Source: Trema orientale
Lineage: Eukaryota > Streptophyta > Magnoliopsida > Rosales > Cannabaceae
Length of the DNA: 64,000 nucleotides
Direction of reading: 5' to 3'
NCBI GenBank assembly: GCA_002914845.1
Contig: JXTC01000012.1
Location: 1,373,670 to 1,437,669 of the forward strand
The notes below the pieces were generated by a model. The model was not told the origin of the DNA. It made no database searches and worked only from the letters and a program-made list of their open reading frames with translations. The translations under genes and the position numbers were made by a program. How positions within the stretch are numbered: the stretch's first letter is position 1; every line of letters starts with the position of its first letter. Of the stretch, positions 61,143 to 64,000 are shown piece by piece.

Positions 61143-62692
61143 TGATGAGTGTGTATTTTACTCACAAATCAAGTATTCTCCAAGTTCAAATAATTGTAAG
61201 TTCTCAAGCATTTTTGTTATTTTAATGTTGTTTTGTATTTTTATTGTAGAAAATAAGAAATTGAGGCTTAGTGTATATTTGACACCAAAAAGGAGAAGTT
61301 TATGAAGCCATTAATAGTCGAAACGAGGACCGGAGCATCAAAGAGAGCTAAAAAGCTCAATTAGACCAGCAGCTAGGCGCCGCGATACTCAAAAAGGGCA
61401 CCGCGGTGCCTCAGAACCAGAACGCTGGCACCGCGGTGCCTCAGCACTGGCACCGCGGTGTCAGAAACGGGCATCACGGTGTCACTGCGATTTCAGCACG
61501 CGTAGAAGCCGTGTTTTTCCCATTTTGCAGCCATATGTCCACACGTTTTTTGGCCAACTTTAAGGGCCATTTTTGGCCCTTGATCTAACATCAATGGATG
61601 GTTAGATTTCTTCCTTTCTTAGATCATCTTAGTGCCCTTTAAGTAGACACTTTAGCCTCCATTTCAAAGGGTAGAGAGTTGGAAGAGGAGGCACCACTTT
61701 GAGAGCTAAAAATCCTAGAGAGAGAGAGCTTTGGAGCTGAAATTTGGAGAGGAAGCTTGAGAAAGATACTTGAAAAATTGAAGGCTTGAAGTTCTACCTC
61801 CACAATAGAGTTTTCTCTTCCTCTTTCTCACCCTAATCTCATTTGAATTTTGTATTGGGCATATTGTATAATTTGTTTGGAATTATGAAATTCTTTATGA
61901 GATTAGCCATGGATTCTACTATGCTTAGGTTGATTTTCTATCTTAGGATTTGATGTACTTTTTTAATTTTTTATTTTGCTTATTTTGTTAATTGTTGGCT
62001 TATTTTCCATTGTCAATTCATTTATGTTTCTCCTTGCTTATTTCCCCTAATTTATGTGACCAATGAATTAGGTTTGTGATTTTGATACTTGAGAGAGTTT
62101 GATTTCATAAATCGGAATTGAGAAACATAGTTTAGGTTGTTGTGAGACTGAGAGGAGATCAACACTTATATAATCAAAATTAGAAGTTATTAAGGGCTAA
62201 AACTTAACGAGTGCTTAGAGAACTGGGTTAGATAGAGATATCAACTTGGGTACTTAGACATATTATCTCATTCGGCACTCGAGAGAGGGAATGAGGTTAG
62301 ATTAGGTCCTTTGATTAGTGAATTTAATGGAATTAGGCTAGTAATTGCTTAATTTGACGAATTTAGGAGTAATTAGAGAAAATCATGTCCTTGGTATATT
62401 AGTGCATAGTAATTTCCATATTTTATTTACGTAATTCTTTTATCTTTATTTTTATTCATTTTATTTTAAATTCATTTAGTTTTGATGCTTAGATAAAATT
62501 AGGTTATGATAATTTTGATACTTAATAACTAATCTAAAATCTAATCTTTGTGGATCGACCCTTCTTGTCGCTATACTCGTTAATTCTAGGTTTTACTAGA
62601 CTTGCTAGGTTAGTTAATAGGAGGTAATTATAAATGTTAATTTGGTATTGAGCGTTTATTTCCAATGACATAAATGTGTTTTCACATTATCA
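61143..62692. mobile_element. Solo LTR (1550 bp) with 5-bp target-site duplication
   Basis: Starts TGATGAGTGTG and ends CACATTATCA (TG...CA), and is flanked by the perfect 5-bp repeat GTTAC (61138-61142 and 62693-62697). No coding and no partner LTR. Near the right end it has 'GTGGATCGACCCTTCTTGTC', a motif often seen in LTRs of plant Ty3/gypsy elements. It includes a GC-rich palindromic repeat at 61397-61480. Confidence 0.83.
61397..61483. repeat. GC-rich palindromic tandem repeat GGCACCGCGGTGCC
   Basis: The perfect 14-bp palindrome occurs at 61397-61410 and 61427-61440, with mutated copies at 61449-61462 and about 61470-61483, and a related GGCGCCGCGATACT before it at about 61376. Each is followed by CTCAG or TCAG. 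It stands out sharply from the AT-rich surroundings. Confidence 0.9.
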
Positions 62693-62721
62693 GTTACTTC
62701 TAGCCTCCTCTTCACATATGA

Positions 62722-63105
62722 CTACATTATTCTGTACCTTCTAAAATATCTTATTTTGCTTGGAGTACTAAGTTCATGGTTATGTTCAAGTACAATAGAA
62801 CAAACTTTCCACTTTCCATCAGAGAGTATTGCAGCCCTAAGTCTAGCCTTGCAATCCATTTTTGTTACTGGGTGAGATTGAAAGGTATTTTGAGACTTAG
62901 ATTTTTGGTTTCCCAAACGTGAGCACACAATTATTATGTATTTCAACTATCAATCGTCTCCTTTCTTGGAGGTACTTCTACAAACTCCAAAACCCATTTT
63001 CTTTCCATACATCTTATGGTATTCTATCAATTCATCAATTGAAGAAAAAATCATTCCAACGGTAGGCTCTTCTACTTCCTCTTCCTTATTGACTATTTTA
63101 TTCGT
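62722..63105 (-). pseudogene. FAR1/FHY3-type DNA-binding domain fragment
   Basis: In one minus-strand frame: EEPTVGMIFSSIDELIEYHK and YGKKMGFGVCRSTSKKGDD, then two adjacent stops (TGA TAG), then LKYIIIVCSRLGNQKSKSQN, CKARLRAAILSDGKWKV and LEHNHELSTPSKIRYFRRYR. This is the FAR1 WRKY-like zinc-binding domain with its C...C...HNH pattern, found in FHY3/FAR1 transcription factors and in the Mutator-like transposases they derive from. No transposase core or SWIM finger follows. The solo LTR at 61143-62692 sits 29 bp beyond its end. It is a broken remnant. Confidence 0.75.
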
Positions 63106-64000
63106 TTATGTAATATCATTTGCATAGTTCAAAGAGCACACAACCTCTTCATATAGGGAATATAGATGATTTAAATCATATGTAAAGTATACAATTCCCT
63201 CCCCCCAAAAAAAAAGACAAAACAAAAAACTAATAAGAAAAAAAAAATTCATTGAACAATAACATAATACATATAAAAGCAATGAACCATACTTGCAACA
63301 ACCAATCCAATGAATAAAAACGAACCGCAAAAAAGAAAAACTCCATCGAATAATAACATAAAGTACAATCTTTATAGTATTGTATTAGATTAGACATAGA
63401 AAAAAATAATGAAGAACCACTATGATCGTTGACTTTAGAATGAACACATCCAATTTTTTTTAGAGATGATTTTTTTTGTGCGTACCTAAGATTGAGGTGA
63501 ATATAGAAGAGATTATATAAACTCACCTCTGATTGAACAACTACTAAAGAGATTGTTGAATTGGATTTGTTGAAAAACGGTGGCAGAGTAATTCCTTGTT
63601 CACGCTGATTTTTATCCTCAGGCTTTCATGTTTGAATTAGGTTATGCAAGTATATTTATTAAGGGGAAAAAAATAAAAGAGAGGTTTATTGGCAATCTTA
63701 GAAATTAGAATGGATGATGTGGCAATTGAAATGGCTGCCAAGTCATATGCCATATAAGGTGGTATTAAAAAAGTGGGATAAAAGATGTGATGCCTATCAT
63801 TATCCATACCAGAAATAATTATGAGATTATTATGGATTAAGTAAGCATTAGTTGTTATTACATGAAAAGAGAAAGAAATGCTAAGAAAGAAATGCTATCA
63901 ATGAATTACTTGAAATTGATTTAGATCCATCCAATTCTTAATGTAAGAATAACACTTATTATTATCCGTTATCGAATCCTTTTTTCATTTATCAAATTCA
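63106..64000. other. Gene-free AT-rich sequence to the window end
   Basis: The open frames at 63106-63330 and 63230-63526 are low-complexity, rich in Phe/Leu/Tyr codons from A/T runs, and show no family features. Confidence 0.45.

Noticed and set aside
1-64000. CRISPR arrays, bacterial operons, rRNA genes or intact tRNA genes
   Set aside because: None seen; tandem repeats here lack unique spacers of constant length, and the gene structure is plainly plant nuclear.

Overview
This window is nuclear genomic DNA from a eudicot plant. It is AT-rich, and its genes are split by many short GT-AG introns and match plant families closely. The spaces between genes are packed with plant transposable elements: solo LTRs, Mutator-like, PIF/Harbinger and CACTA DNA elements, tRNA-derived SINEs and a decayed Ty1/copia element. 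I cannot name the species. A run of 23 N (16779-16801) and a single N (17585) show that it is a draft assembly.

Four protein-coding genes could be rebuilt exon by exon, each with an open reading frame throughout. (1) The sigma subunit of the AP-4 adaptor complex (+, 6067-8028, 4 exons, 143 aa). (2) A vacuolar-type gamma-glutamyltranspeptidase of the plant GGT4 class (-, 8510-11523, 7 exons, 629 aa), tail-to-tail with AP4S. (3) A very large glycine-rich, Cys-rich, multi-pass membrane protein of the family represented by At5g11700/At4g32920/At5g47020 (-, 19151-31724, 22 exons, 1443 aa, one probable GC-AG intron). (4) myo-inositol oxygenase (-, 38251-40452, 11 exons, 328 aa). AP4S and MIOX2 are next-door genes in Arabidopsis (At2g19790, At2g19800), so the window probably keeps an ancestral gene neighbourhood that has been expanded by insertions.

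Layout. 1-6 kb: repeats (a solo LTR with target-site duplication, two inverted copies of a Mutator-type MITE, TRIM-like tandem blocks, a SINE). 6-11.7 kb: AP4S and GGT. 11.7-19 kb: gene-free, with a 1.2 kb long-TIR Mutator-like element carrying a less AT-rich core, a degenerate tandem array and the assembly gap. 19-31.7 kb: the glycine-rich protein gene. 32-38 kb: gene-free, with a second solo LTR and a Harbinger-like element containing a minisatellite. 38-40.5 kb: MIOX. 40.6-54.5 kb: a non-coding segment upstream of MIOX that exists in three or more decayed copies, which have been hit in sequence by a MITE, a CACTA element and a 4.8 kb two-ORF Harbinger element. 54.5-64 kb: a Mutator-type MITE, a copia relic with a nested MITE, a third solo LTR and a FAR1-domain pseudogene.

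The four genes do not form one pathway: vesicle coat, glutathione-conjugate breakdown, an uncharacterised membrane protein, and inositol oxidation to glucuronate. I found no wholly new system. The most notable signals are the layered history of the MIOX upstream repeats, the candidate gene-capturing Mutator element, and the nearly intact but disabled Harbinger element.
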